Positions 1 to 8,262 of a stretch of 20,358 nucleotides of DNA are shown piece by piece. A program made the position numbers and the translations under genes. The notes below the pieces were generated by a model. That model ran no database searches. It was given only the letters and a program-made list of their open reading frames with translations, and was not told where the DNA came from. This DNA is from JADJAH01 sp964615795 (lineage in GTDB: Bacteria > Bacteroidota > Ignavibacteria > Tepidaquicellales > Tepidaquicellaceae). The DNA lies in NCBI GenBank assembly GCA_964615795.1, contig CAZTQR010000059.1, forward strand, positions 1 to 20,358. Direction: 5' to 3'. Within the stretch, counting starts at the first letter, position 1; every line of letters begins with the position of its first letter.

Positions 1-13
1 GATGGCTGATCAA

Positions 14-436
14 CCGCGAATCCATTAGCGTGCGGATTGATTAGTCACACCTACCATCCCACTAATTCATTCGTGGGCGCAAGAGCGAAACCGTTTGGAT
101 CGGGATTCACAACACCCCAGCCCACGAATTTATTCGTGGGCGCAAGAGCGAAACCGTTTGGTTCGGGATTCACAACACCCCAGCCCACGAATTTATTCGT
201 GGGCTGAATAGCCGCGGATTTATTCGCGGTTATAAATGCGAAACCGTTTGTAAGATGATTCACAATCACCCCAGCCCACGAATTTATTCGTGGGCGTAAT
301 AGCGGCAAATTCATTCGAGGGCAAAATGAGCATTCACATTACCCAGCCCACGAATAAATTCGTGGGCTGAATAGCCGCGAATTTATACGCGGGCGTAATG
401 GCAAAAGGCAGAATATCAACGAATTCATTCGCGGCG
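14..436. repeat. Array of about ten short palindromic (REP-like) units
   Basis: Four perfect 22-bp palindromes lie at 120-141, 183-204, 274-295 and 346-367. Each has the arms GCCCACGAAT and ATTCGTGGGC around a central dinucleotide (TT in the first three, AA in the fourth). An imperfect copy is at 58-78. A second class with arms CCGCGAAT/ATTCGCGG, each with one mismatch, lies at 212-229 and 375-392. Decayed copies are at about 14-35, 301-322 and 419-436. Between units there is further direct repetition: a 63-bp period covers 71-196 almost without mismatch, GCGAAACCGTTTG recurs at 85, 148 and 238, and TGAATAG joins a CCCACG-type to a CCGCG-type palindrome at 205-211 and 368-374. The spacing is irregular, so this is not a CRISPR array. 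By analogy such palindromes are mobile intergenic REP/BIME-like elements; no transposase is present here. Confidence 0.9.
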
Positions 437-440
437 GGAA

Positions 441-595
441 TTCTGACCTTCTGCAAAGTCTATTGTCTTTCCACAACCCGTTTGCTAATTTGCCCCTCTT
501 GCATTCCTTGCCTGCAAACCCGTAAGCAGGAACCGCTCTGCATTGTCCCTGCGAGATGAAAGTTCATTTGTAATCAATAAAAGTTAAAGATATCA
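441..595. other. Non-coding leader upstream of the bicupin gene
   Basis: No gene is seen in this stretch between the palindrome array and the bicupin start. It is pyrimidine-rich. A TTG at 463-465 followed after 20 nt by TAATTTG at 486-492 is a near match to the Bacteroidota sigma factor consensus (TTG, 19-21 nt, TAnnTTTG), with one T missing; this is only suggestive. A 5-bp dyad CCTGC/GCAGG lies at 511-530. The last bases before the ATG are A-rich with no Shine-Dalgarno sequence. Confidence 0.3.
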
Positions 596-1630
596 ATGCC
601 TTCAAACAACAAAGCAAAACTGCCTGCTTACAAATTCTCACTCTCAAAGCAGAAATCGAGAGTCCTGCCTTACGGAGACGCCAAACAGGCGACCGTTAAG
701 GAATTTCCCGTGTCAAAGAGCATTGCGGGCGTGCTGATGAACCTGAAACCCGGCGGCCTGCGCGAACTTCACTGGCATGCAAATGCCGCCGAGTGGGGAT
801 TCGTGATCTCGGGAAACGTGAAGACAACTATCATTGATCCGGAGGGAAGATATGAAGAGAACTTCTTTGAAGAGGGCGATATCTGGTACTTTCCGAAAGG
901 ACACGGTCATTCGATCGAAGGGCTAAGCCCGGACGGCACGTCGTTCATGCTTGTGTTTGACAACGGGGCGTTCTCGGAATTCGCCACATTCAGCATCACC
1001 GACTGGCTTGCTCATACTCCGAAAGACATTGTGGCGAAAAATCTCCGCGTAAACAAAGACATGCTAAAGGGCATGCCGAAAGGGGAAGCTTACATTGTAA
1101 AGGCCGCCGAGGAAGGAAAAGACAAATCACTGAAGGCACAGAATTCACCTCCCTATACACACAAGTACAGACTGCTTTCACAGGAGCCGTACAGAAAGAC
1201 AGAGGGCGGAACTCTGTGGGTTGCATCATCAAGGGAATTTCCGATATCCACTACAATGTCCGGCGGAGTGCTTGACCTGAAACCGGGAGCAGTTCGCGAA
1301 CTTCACTGGCACCCGAATGCGGATGAATGGGTGTATGTGCTCTCGGGTAAGGTGAAACTCACATCTTTTGCGTCATCAGGACTCGCATCCGAATCGGAGC
1401 TTGGAGAAGGCGACATCGGCTTCACGCCGATGGGCTACGGACACTCTCTGCAAAACATTGGTTCGGGTGACTGCAGAATGCTGGTTGTATTCAACAGCGG
1501 CATCTATGAAGAGATCAGTCTCAGCACCTGGCTTGCTTCGAATCCGGGACAGCTTGTTGCCGACAATCTGAATCTTCCCCTCGATGTTGTAAAGAAATTC
1601 TCAGGGAAACAGTTGTTCATAATAAAGTAA
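596..1630 (+). CDS. Bicupin protein of the oxalate decarboxylase family
   Basis: This 344-residue protein has two cupin barrels and no signal peptide, so it is probably cytosolic. Oxalate decarboxylases of this family convert oxalate to formate and CO2 with Mn in each cupin. Both metal sites look complete: H59, H61, E66 and H105 in the first (RELHWH...EW, then GHGHS), and H237, H239, E244 and H283 in the second (RELHWH...EW, then GYGHS). The mobile lid next to cupin 1, which is Ser-Glu-Asn-Ser in Bacillus subtilis OxdC, reads Ser127-Glu128-Phe129-Ala130 here. The catalytic glutamate is kept and the flanking residues differ. It is followed by the family-typical TDWLAHTP. The ATG has no Shine-Dalgarno but an A-rich leader. 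It is a single gene, convergent with the C25 peptidase gene. Oxalate as substrate is inferred from the family; another small acid is possible. Confidence 0.88.
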   Translation: MPSNNKAKLPAYKFSLSKQKSRVLPYGDAKQATVKEFPVSKSIAGVLMNLKPGGLRELHWHANAAEWGFVISGNVKTTIIDPEGRYEENFFEEGDIWYFPKGHGHSIEGLSPDGTSFMLVFDNGAFSEFATFSITDWLAHTPKDIVAKNLRVNKDMLKGMPKGEAYIVKAAEEGKDKSLKAQNSPPYTHKYRLLSQEPYRKTEGGTLWVASSREFPISTTMSGGVLDLKPGAVRELHWHPNADEWVYVLSGKVKLTSFASSGLASESELGEGDIGFTPMGYGHSLQNIGSGDCRMLVVFNSGIYEEISLSTWLASNPGQLVADNLNLPLDVVKKFSGKQLFIIK

Positions 1631-1644
1631 GCTCAAACTGCATA

Positions 1645-1661
1645 TTGCACTGATTGTGCAA
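1645..1661. terminator. Small hairpin between convergent genes
   Basis: TTGCAC (1645-1650) and GTGCAA (1656-1661) form a 6-bp stem with a 5-nt loop in the 58-bp gap between the stop of the bicupin gene and the stop of the convergent C25 peptidase gene. The position suits a bidirectional terminator, but the stem is short and there is no clear U-tract on either side, so it is weak evidence. Confidence 0.3.
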
Positions 1662-1688
1662 ACTGTCTTCCGGGCGGCCGGTGATCTC

Positions 1689-4600
1689 CTACTTAAGCAT
1701 AACGAGTTTCTGAACAACGGATCCGGCTTCGTCAAGGCCGTCAAGCCTGACCTTGTAGATGTATGTCCCGTTTGCAATAAGATCTCCATCGCCGTCCCTT
1801 CCGTCCCATTCAACTGCATTGATGCCCGTAACTGCCGGTGCGCGAAGCTCTCTGATCATTCTGCCGCCTGATGTGTAGATCCTTATTACGGCTTCGGCAG
1901 TTTCGTTAAGTCCGGACAGCTCAAACATGAAGCTCGTCCTGTCTTTCATCGGATTCGGGAAATTGTAAACATCTCCGAGGGCAAGTTCACTGCTTACAAT
2001 TACGTCATACGATGCCGAATCGGAGATGCCTTCGGCAGACTCGTAGATCACAGTCAGTTTGTTGGAGCCGTTTCTGAAGACAGGATAGAACCTGTCGGGA
2101 TCTGCAGTTGTGCCTGCGTTGCCTGTGAATTCGCTGTTCCGGCTCTTATCGGCAGTCTGAGATTTGGCGACATTTAAGAGCAACTCACCGTTGATGCGAA
2201 GTGCAAACTTGCCTGTACGGCTTCTGTCGAATGTATTCTTATCATAACCGGCGAACTCAACCCGGATCTCCGGCCTGGAGCTGATCTTCTCGCCGCCCCT
2301 CAGCAACACTCCGTCGCTGTAAACAGCAATGCTCCTTGAACCTCCGGGAAGCTGAAGCAGTGGTTCGATCATAACGGAATTGTTGTAAGTATGAAACTCC
2401 GTCTTGCCTCCGACCGGAACCGCATCAATTACGATCGGGATCCTTCCGTCGCCGCGTGCCCTGAAATAGGGGACAATGAATTTGGACATGACCCTTGCGA
2501 TGCTGTCAACCCTTACGGCAACATGCGCCGTATCCGTGAAGAACAGATTGGATTGAGATACCGAGCCCCTGTAGAAGTTCAGCGCGAAACCGTGAACATC
2601 CTGATAGCCGGCATTTGTGAGGTTGAAATAAACCTTCATTTCCTTACCCACTTCCGCAAGTGAATCGCTGACAGCGATGTCTTCCTTCAGTGCAATGATC
2701 TCGGCAGGAAGCGTGTGCACAGCGTTGATCCGCTCAAGCAGTGAAGATGAACTGCCTGAAACCGTATCTATGCGGATGTTGCACACAAGGTCGAGGAAAG
2801 GATACTGAAGGGCATTCACAGAACTAAGATCAACTCCGCCGTTTGCTGTAAGGCCGCTGAGAATGAGAGTCTTACTGCCTGCCTGAGTTATCCCGTATAC
2901 ATCAAACGAGACGGTTGAGTTGGGAACGATCTCCTGTGCCCATGAAAAGTTCTGCCATGATTCCGCCGGGCCAATAACATTGCTTATTGTGCCTGATGTC
3001 TTCAGGTAGGTTGTGGAAACCGAGCTTTGCGCATCTCTCCAGCCCGCGGATGAGGTGTACTTGTAATACTGTTCGGATACATATCCCGGACCGGCGCCGA
3101 GATAACCGATGAAGCTCCATGTATCAAAATATCCGAACTTGAACATGCTGTCAATCTTAGTGCTTCCGAAACTCCTTATCTTCGCTTTCACCGTTTCAGT
3201 AAGCGGCTGAACAAGACTGTAGTCAACGTAAGATGCATTGAGCGCCATCAGGTAATATGATGAATCAAATGTGTTCAGGAAATTCGTGACTGAATCCATT
3301 GAGCCGCTGTTGAAGAGCTTGAAGCACTTGTGTTCAATGATCTGTCCGTTGAGCTTCTTCACTTTGGCCATGTTCAGTCCCGTGCTTCTTCCTCCGTCAA
3401 TGTTTATGGCTTTGTCGTTCACAAAGAAGTGTGAGATCTCAGCCCCGCTGCTGCCCATCGAGCGAACATAGAGATTCAGCGGGTATCGGGTAAGGCCGAT
3501 GCCTGTGTCTGAAAGCGTTGTGTTATAAAGATCTTCAACGGGGAACTGCTTTTTGCTGAACTTCCTGAGAGAAACTTCGGGCGGATATGAATCCGAAATC
3601 ACTTCCATGTTTCGGTTGCCGGATACATTAACTGCCGCCGGCGGAGAAACAGTGAAACTCCACGCGCCCGTCCATCCTGTACTGTCTCCGGCTTTGACGG
3701 AATTCGTCCTCCAGAAGTAAACGACATTTGTATCAACGATCGGAACTGCCGCATTGAATTCTGTAACCGGCCCCGCCGCACTGTCAACGGCAAAGGTCAT
3801 GAGCAGAGGCGAATTGAAGGCCTGAGATGTATCTATCTGCAAGAGCACTTTTACGGATGTCTCCCTGTTGAGCGGATTCAGTCCCGCCAGCTCCACGGTA
3901 TCGCCTGCAACCGCTTCCATATCAACAGGACGAAACTGCACGAACGAATTGTTCTTCAGCGGTATGTCAACATTCAGAATATTGTTGTCTTCGTTCTCAT
4001 CATCTGCCCAGTTATCCTTGTCTAACTCAACGCGCACTGAGTAATTTCTGACTGAATCAAGCCGGAAGCTGTAGCGAACCGAATCGGAGAATTTGAATGC
4101 CCTCAGAACTGTGTCGTAGCCCTGAATCGCGGCATTGTCGGAATAGAGTGTGAATCCGATCTTGCAGGAATCCGAATGCAGTCCGTAGTTGAACGGAAAA
4201 ACTGTGAGCGTTACAGTCTGGCTTACTGACGGAAAATTATCGGAAAGCCTGTAGCCGTCAGAGCTTATGTGAAACTCCGGCCATTCAGGCAGAGAGAGTT
4301 TGAGCGCGGGGTCTCCGAGGAGGCCGTAGCAATTGAGAGTATGCCTTGTAACAGAACCCACCGTGTCGTAAGAGATCCTTTCCTTGCCGTACTTTATGAT
4401 GTCTCCGAGCCGCCTCAGAGTATCATGCATCATTCCGTAGTATATCTTGTCATGAAACTCACTGCCCGAATACACAAAGCCCCAGCCGGTGGTACCGAGG
4501 AATCCAACGGAACCCTTATTGCTCATGGTCACAAACTTCTCACCGAAAATGCGCGCGGTATTGTCAGCGGTCTTGCCGGTGTAGCATGTCATGCTGAGCA

Positions 4601-6605
4601 CAAAAGGAAACTTACCGTAGTTTTCGAGAGTCGAAGGTTCCTGCATTGCATCTTCCCAGTTCTGATAACCCGCATGCCCCTGGAAGTTCGCAATGAGAAC
4701 CCCGTTGTTTATGTCGCGCCTTACGGAATCTTTGTAATTGTATGTTACTGCAGTGGTGGTATCAACTCTGAATGCCTTATGCACATTGCCGGAGAACGGC
4801 GGCGGAATAACGTAGTTGTTCATGAGGGGTGTAACAAGGGACTGGTTGAACAGCTGTTCTTCGGAAGTTCCTCCGCCTACAACAAACAGGTCATTCTTCA
4901 TCCACGCTTCAGGAGACCTGCTTTCGTATGCAATGATATTATCCACCATGGCTTGCGCTTCAGCTGTGGTGTAAACCGGAAGCCTGCCGACTGCAACTTT
5001 GTCGAGATATGCAAAGGCGCCGATGCTGTAATTGGCAAAGTAGCTGTCTGTATTCGGATAGCCGTAAACGGGTACATAGTTCTTGTCATAAACAGTAGTC
5101 AGAGAATTCTTCTTCGGATCGAACGTGCCTCTTCCGAAAAGGCAAAGATAAGAAAATCTATTTCCAGGCCAGGTGTCGTATATGTTCTTGCAGAAGAGCC
5201 GCACAGCGGACGGGTCTTCGATCCCGTAATTGAACACATCGTAAATATCACTCACCTTTGCCTTGAATACTCTGAATCCATCGTGTGATGCTCTGTAGGA
5301 TGCCAGCTGAGTGGCCTGCGACTCAAACAATGAATGATAGACCAACACATAATCAGCGCCTGTGACAGAACTGACCAGGTCAGGAACCTGCCGCTGAGTT
5401 ATTCTGAACGGCTTCTTAAGCACACTGCTGTTGAGGATCTCGAGTTTCGCATTGTTCCTTGCAGTAAGTGTCAGCGTGTCGAATGAAGTTGAATAGTTAG
5501 TGAGCCGGTTGTAGTTCTTCACATCATACAGATAAAGCGGAGCATCCTGAAATCCGCTCAGCCTGAATAACCTTGCCGAGGTATCCGTTCCGCTTAGGTT
5601 TGCGGAAACCTTGGAAGATCTGAACCGGAACTTTGAAGGTACCTGAATATCCACATAATCAAGATTTGTGTGCCCGTCATATCCTGCGACTGTATAGAGT
5701 ACCGCAATTACGTTCACGGTGTCTGCCCTGAGTATGGATGTGGAAAAGGTTACAGTGGTGTTGAATCTTGTAAAGTCATTTTTGTAAACATCTGCCACTA
5801 CGTTGTTATTTACAAGAACCCTGATCCTGTGTTCGTTGAATACGCTCGTATTAATATCTGAAGGATATGCAAAAAAATTCAGTGAACAGTTCATAGCAGT
5901 ATCCGGCAGATTAGGAGTGGAGAAATTCTCCGTGAGGTAGTAGCCGTTATACATATTCACCCAATACCAGCCTTCACCCTGGAAGAGTTCGTTGTTGAAG
6001 TAGCGGTAGTCAGTTGCATTGGCCCGTTCGCCCTGCGAATAGACTTTGTCCTTTTCAAAGTGAAACCTCTCCGTGAAAACGGATGATGAGAAAGGGGTGG
6101 ATGTTGTGTCGCCGTAATTTGAATATCTCAATCCGTTATCTCCGCCCCAGTCAATCCAGTAAACATTAGTATCAGAATAGAAGCTGTAATACTCATCCTT
6201 CTGATAATAAGGAGTATTGTCAACGGTATATGTTTTGGTCATGCCGCCGTAGTTGCGCTGGCCGTAAAAATCAAAGTAGTCCGGTGAGTCGAATGTTCCG
6301 TCGCTTTCGCCTTCAAAGTAGATCGGGATCTGAGCACCCTTATTAAAGAGCTTGACCGTCCTCGGGTCAACAGATGATGTGTTTATTCCTGCATTTGTAA
6401 AATCGCTTCTGGTAATCCTGTACATTCCGTCATCAACCACGGATAGTTTGAGGTATGTCTTATTGGGAGTGATCCAGTTGAAATTCTGGGAGAGCGACAC
6501 CGGCGGAGTAACAATAACAGCCAGCAACAGAAATAGCAGATGGCATAAGGAGCATTTTACTTTGTGAACCTGATTGCCGCTATCTGGAATGACCGAGGAC
6601 TTCAT
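1689..6605 (-). CDS. C25 (gingipain/PorU-like) cysteine peptidase with T9SS C-terminal domain
   Basis: This 1638-residue exported protein has a long charged N-terminus, a hydrophobic signal core at about residues 20-35, and then a PorU-like N-terminal beta region (LKLSVVDDGMYRITRSDF). A C25 caspase-fold peptidase domain spans roughly 415-770. The catalytic dyad is visible as H644 in FQGHAG and C674 in SMTCYTG, 30 residues apart as in gingipains. Residues from about 780 onward are Ig-like/beta-sandwich segments. The end (about 1547-1638) carries NFPNP, an IY..GG motif and GTYIYKV, typical of T9SS type A/FlgD-like C-terminal domains. It could be the T9SS sortase PorU or a secreted gingipain-like protease. 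It is several hundred residues longer than Porphyromonas gingivalis PorU, so I leave the symbol blank. The start at 6605 is fixed by a strong Shine-Dalgarno sequence. It lies downstream of the cysteine-rich T9SS gene, separated by a hairpin. Confidence 0.88.
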   Translation of the reverse strand: MKSSVIPDSGNQVHKVKCSLCHLLFLLLAVIVTPPVSLSQNFNWITPNKTYLKLSVVDDGMYRITRSDFTNAGINTSSVDPRTVKLFNKGAQIPIYFEGESDGTFDSPDYFDFYGQRNYGGMTKTYTVDNTPYYQKDEYYSFYSDTNVYWIDWGGDNGLRYSNYGDTTSTPFSSSVFTERFHFEKDKVYSQGERANATDYRYFNNELFQGEGWYWVNMYNGYYLTENFSTPNLPDTAMNCSLNFFAYPSDINTSVFNEHRIRVLVNNNVVADVYKNDFTRFNTTVTFSTSILRADTVNVIAVLYTVAGYDGHTNLDYVDIQVPSKFRFRSSKVSANLSGTDTSARLFRLSGFQDAPLYLYDVKNYNRLTNYSTSFDTLTLTARNNAKLEILNSSVLKKPFRITQRQVPDLVSSVTGADYVLVYHSLFESQATQLASYRASHDGFRVFKAKVSDIYDVFNYGIEDPSAVRLFCKNIYDTWPGNRFSYLCLFGRGTFDPKKNSLTTVYDKNYVPVYGYPNTDSYFANYSIGAFAYLDKVAVGRLPVYTTAEAQAMVDNIIAYESRSPEAWMKNDLFVVGGGTSEEQLFNQSLVTPLMNNYVIPPPFSGNVHKAFRVDTTTAVTYNYKDSVRRDINNGVLIANFQGHAGYQNWEDAMQEPSTLENYGKFPFVLSMTCYTGKTADNTARIFGEKFVTMSNKGSVGFLGTTGWGFVYSGSEFHDKIYYGMMHDTLRRLGDIIKYGKERISYDTVGSVTRHTLNCYGLLGDPALKLSLPEWPEFHISSDGYRLSDNFPSVSQTVTLTVFPFNYGLHSDSCKIGFTLYSDNAAIQGYDTVLRAFKFSDSVRYSFRLDSVRNYSVRVELDKDNWADDENEDNNILNVDIPLKNNSFVQFRPVDMEAVAGDTVELAGLNPLNRETSVKVLLQIDTSQAFNSPLLMTFAVDSAAGPVTEFNAAVPIVDTNVVYFWRTNSVKAGDSTGWTGAWSFTVSPPAAVNVSGNRNMEVISDSYPPEVSLRKFSKKQFPVEDLYNTTLSDTGIGLTRYPLNLYVRSMGSSGAEISHFFVNDKAINIDGGRSTGLNMAKVKKLNGQIIEHKCFKLFNSGSMDSVTNFLNTFDSSYYLMALNASYVDYSLVQPLTETVKAKIRSFGSTKIDSMFKFGYFDTWSFIGYLGAGPGYVSEQYYKYTSSAGWRDAQSSVSTTYLKTSGTISNVIGPAESWQNFSWAQEIVPNSTVSFDVYGITQAGSKTLILSGLTANGGVDLSSVNALQYPFLDLVCNIRIDTVSGSSSSLLERINAVHTLPAEIIALKEDIAVSDSLAEVGKEMKVYFNLTNAGYQDVHGFALNFYRGSVSQSNLFFTDTAHVAVRVDSIARVMSKFIVPYFRARGDGRIPIVIDAVPVGGKTEFHTYNNSVMIEPLLQLPGGSRSIAVYSDGVLLRGGEKISSRPEIRVEFAGYDKNTFDRSRTGKFALRINGELLLNVAKSQTADKSRNSEFTGNAGTTADPDRFYPVFRNGSNKLTVIYESAEGISDSASYDVIVSSELALGDVYNFPNPMKDRTSFMFELSGLNETAEAVIRIYTSGGRMIRELRAPAVTGINAVEWDGRDGDGDLIANGTYIYKVRLDGLDEAGSVVQKLVMLK

Positions 6606-6610
6606 AATTT

Positions 6611-6618
6611 TCTCCTTT
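6611..6618 (-). promoter_or_regulatory. Strong Shine-Dalgarno of the C25 peptidase gene
   Basis: On the minus strand AAAGGAGA lies 5 nt before the ATG. It decides the start codon and stands out because most other genes in the window have no such site. Confidence 0.8.
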
Positions 6619-6675
6619 TACTAAAGCAGGGTTAGTGAGATGAGCCTCGCAAATATCACACAGGACAATAAATAA

Positions 6676-6702
6676 GGCAAGGGAGTTTCTCTCTCCCTTG
6701 CC
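6676..6702 (-). terminator. Perfect 10-bp terminator-like hairpin
   Basis: GGCAAGGGAG (6676-6685) and CTCCCTTGCC (6693-6702) are perfect complements around a 7-nt loop. Read on the minus strand, the hairpin lies about 40 nt past the stop of the cysteine-rich T9SS gene and is followed by TTATTTATTG, a T-rich tail. It probably terminates or attenuates transcription before the C25 peptidase gene. Just past it, a TTG (6680-6678), a 20-nt spacer and GATATTTG (6657-6650) on the minus strand give a one-mismatch match to a Bacteroidota promoter that could serve the peptidase gene; that second point is speculative. Confidence 0.7.
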
Positions 6703-6742
6703 CGTTCAAACACATTAACGCATCAATCCATACTGCATAGGA

Positions 6743-7921
6743 TCACTTTATGATGACCATCTTCTTTGCCGCTACGAAATTGCCCGATTCGAGCTTGTAG
6801 AAGTAGATTCCGCTCGGCAGATTAGACCTGAAGGTAACTGTGTAGAATCCTGCTTCCTTCGGTTCATTTACAAGCACGGCAACTTCCTTCCCGGAATTGT
6901 CATATATCTTCAGCGTTACGCTTCCGCTGGCCGGGAGTCCGTAAACAATCGTAGTGGTGGGATTGAACGGATTCGGATAGTTTTGTGCAAGTGTGAATTC
7001 AGAAGGAGCTCCAAGTGCAACTGCACCGGAAAGATCCAGATACTCGAAGTTGCCATTGAAATCTACCTGTCGGAGCCTGTAGCTGTAAACTCCGGAATTC
7101 AGGTCTCTGTCTGTGTATGCATAGAACGTGCTTGTTGTCGAATTGCCCTTTCCTGCGACAAAACCAAGTTCCTTCCATACACCGTTGTCCAGTCTTTCTA
7201 CATAGAATCCGGAATTGTTTTCCTCGATTGAAGTTGTCCAGTTCAGTACTACATCATTGTCAACTACTTTCGAGACGAATGATTCAAGCTCTACCGGCAG
7301 AGGTTTGTCATATTCGACTCTGCAGATCGCGGAGTTCGGAACTTCACATGAGTCAACGCATTCGTAAGATATCCTTTCATGCAGGCAGTCCTGCCAGCAT
7401 GACGGATGTGTCCAGTACGGAGGATTTGCATTGAAGCACCATACCGAATCCGGTTCAAGCATGCAGGTTGTAAGGTCATCGAAAGCATGAGGAATTATCG
7501 TTGTCTTTACGACTATTGAGTCATAGTAAGTTCCCGCAACATAATTTGCCGGGAAGACTACTTCAAACCTTATGTCCTGGCAAACTGTCGTATCCCAGTT
7601 CCATGTCGGGGGCAAAAGCTTAACCATATCATTTGCCTGTTCCCACATTGCAATATAATAAGTGCAAATCCACGGATCGCAAGGATCAACCGGATGGACT
7701 TTGTTGCTTCCGCAAGTCAGATGATCATACTTTGTTGCCCTGTAAAGATAATCGTATTCAGCTTCGTATTGAGGGTCAGGTGAATTCGGGTGGGGCAACA
7801 ACGACATAAAAGGTACATCCTGATCGCAGATCGGCCCTTGTGCCATTGATACGGGAGCAATTATGAAGGAAACTCCGATTGCCAGAAATATCGCCAGAAA
7901 GAGTTTATAGAACGTTTTCAT
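6743..7921 (-). CDS. Secreted cysteine-rich protein with T9SS C-terminal sorting domain
   Basis: This 392-residue protein begins with a signal peptide (hydrophobic core about residues 7-22, cleavage near SMAQ). Residues 30-205 match nothing I recognise and hold twelve cysteines (32, 70, 81, 86, 114, 153, 162, 175, 179, 188, 192, 200), an even number that suggests disulfides in the mature secreted protein. Residues about 208-300 form an FN3/Ig-like module (LPVELESF...VVLNWTTS) usual just before T9SS tails. Residues about 307-392 are a type A sorting domain: NYPNPFNPTTTI, LKIYDNSGKEV, LPSGIYFYKL and the end KMVIIK. It should therefore be exported by T9SS and released or anchored at the cell surface. 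The function of the cysteine-rich domain is unknown. The start is supported by an excellent Shine-Dalgarno sequence. Confidence 0.88.
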   Translation of the reverse strand: MKTFYKLFLAIFLAIGVSFIIAPVSMAQGPICDQDVPFMSLLPHPNSPDPQYEAEYDYLYRATKYDHLTCGSNKVHPVDPCDPWICTYYIAMWEQANDMVKLLPPTWNWDTTVCQDIRFEVVFPANYVAGTYYDSIVVKTTIIPHAFDDLTTCMLEPDSVWCFNANPPYWTHPSCWQDCLHERISYECVDSCEVPNSAICRVEYDKPLPVELESFVSKVVDNDVVLNWTTSIEENNSGFYVERLDNGVWKELGFVAGKGNSTTSTFYAYTDRDLNSGVYSYRLRQVDFNGNFEYLDLSGAVALGAPSEFTLAQNYPNPFNPTTTIVYGLPASGSVTLKIYDNSGKEVAVLVNEPKEAGFYTVTFRSNLPSGIYFYKLESGNFVAAKKMVIIK

Positions 7922-7927
7922 GGCTGA

Positions 7928-7936
7928 TCTCCTTTT
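7928..7936 (-). promoter_or_regulatory. Strong Shine-Dalgarno of the cysteine-rich T9SS gene
   Basis: AAAAGGAGA on the minus strand lies 6 nt before the ATG at 7921 and fixes the start. Confidence 0.8.
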
Positions 7937-8208
7937 CTTAAAGTTGTCCGCTTCTTATGCGGAAAAAAGAAGAACCTGCTGACTATTCCAATTTCAACAG
8001 ATTTAATCTTCTATTGGGGATTAAGAAATATGAGTTTGGAACTGTGATAAGCATGGTTCCATTTTCGTTTCCTCCTTTACAAATATTTTTGGGGATTGAA
8101 TAAGCTAATAAAAAGAACTCAACACTCGTTCCAATTAACTTGCCGCAATATGCAAGCCAGAAAAAATTTGTTTGAATTCCGATTGTAATGCATGTTCATA
8201 AAATGCAC

Positions 8209-8251
8209 TGTGGAATAAATCTACAAAGCAGGTGTGGAGAAAATCTACAAA
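8209..8251. repeat. Pair of 19-bp direct repeats, 24-bp period
   Basis: TGTGGAATAAATCTACAAA at 8209-8227 and TGTGGAGAAAATCTACAAA at 8233-8251 differ at two of 19 positions. The 24-bp period is a little over two helical turns, so tandem protein binding sites are possible. The pair lies 54-96 nt past the stop of the propeller-dockerin gene. Confidence 0.7.
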
Positions 8252-8262
8252 CTTTAGTTTGT
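8247..8262 (-). terminator. 16-bp palindrome after the propeller-dockerin gene
   Basis: ACAAACT (8247-8253) and AGTTTGT (8256-8262) are perfect complements around TT. It lies about 43 nt past the stop at 8305. On the minus strand it is followed by AGATTTTCTC, moderately T-rich. It may be a weak terminator or an operator; it overlaps the end of the second 19-bp direct repeat. Confidence 0.35.

Noticed and set aside
51..314. Open frame on the minus strand with a 21-residue repeated peptide
   Set aside because: The 63-bp DNA repeat period is divisible by three, so the frame stays open by arithmetic. The underlying sequence is palindromic non-coding repeat and there is no start signal.
14..436. 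CRISPR array
   Set aside because: The repeated units are palindromes of two arm classes with spacers that are unequal (about 7 to 70 bp) and themselves repeated. No cas gene is nearby.
4269..5288. 339-codon open frame on the plus strand
   Set aside because: It lies entirely opposite the C25 peptidase gene, whose catalytic motifs and domains are clear on the other strand. Its translation has no family resemblance.
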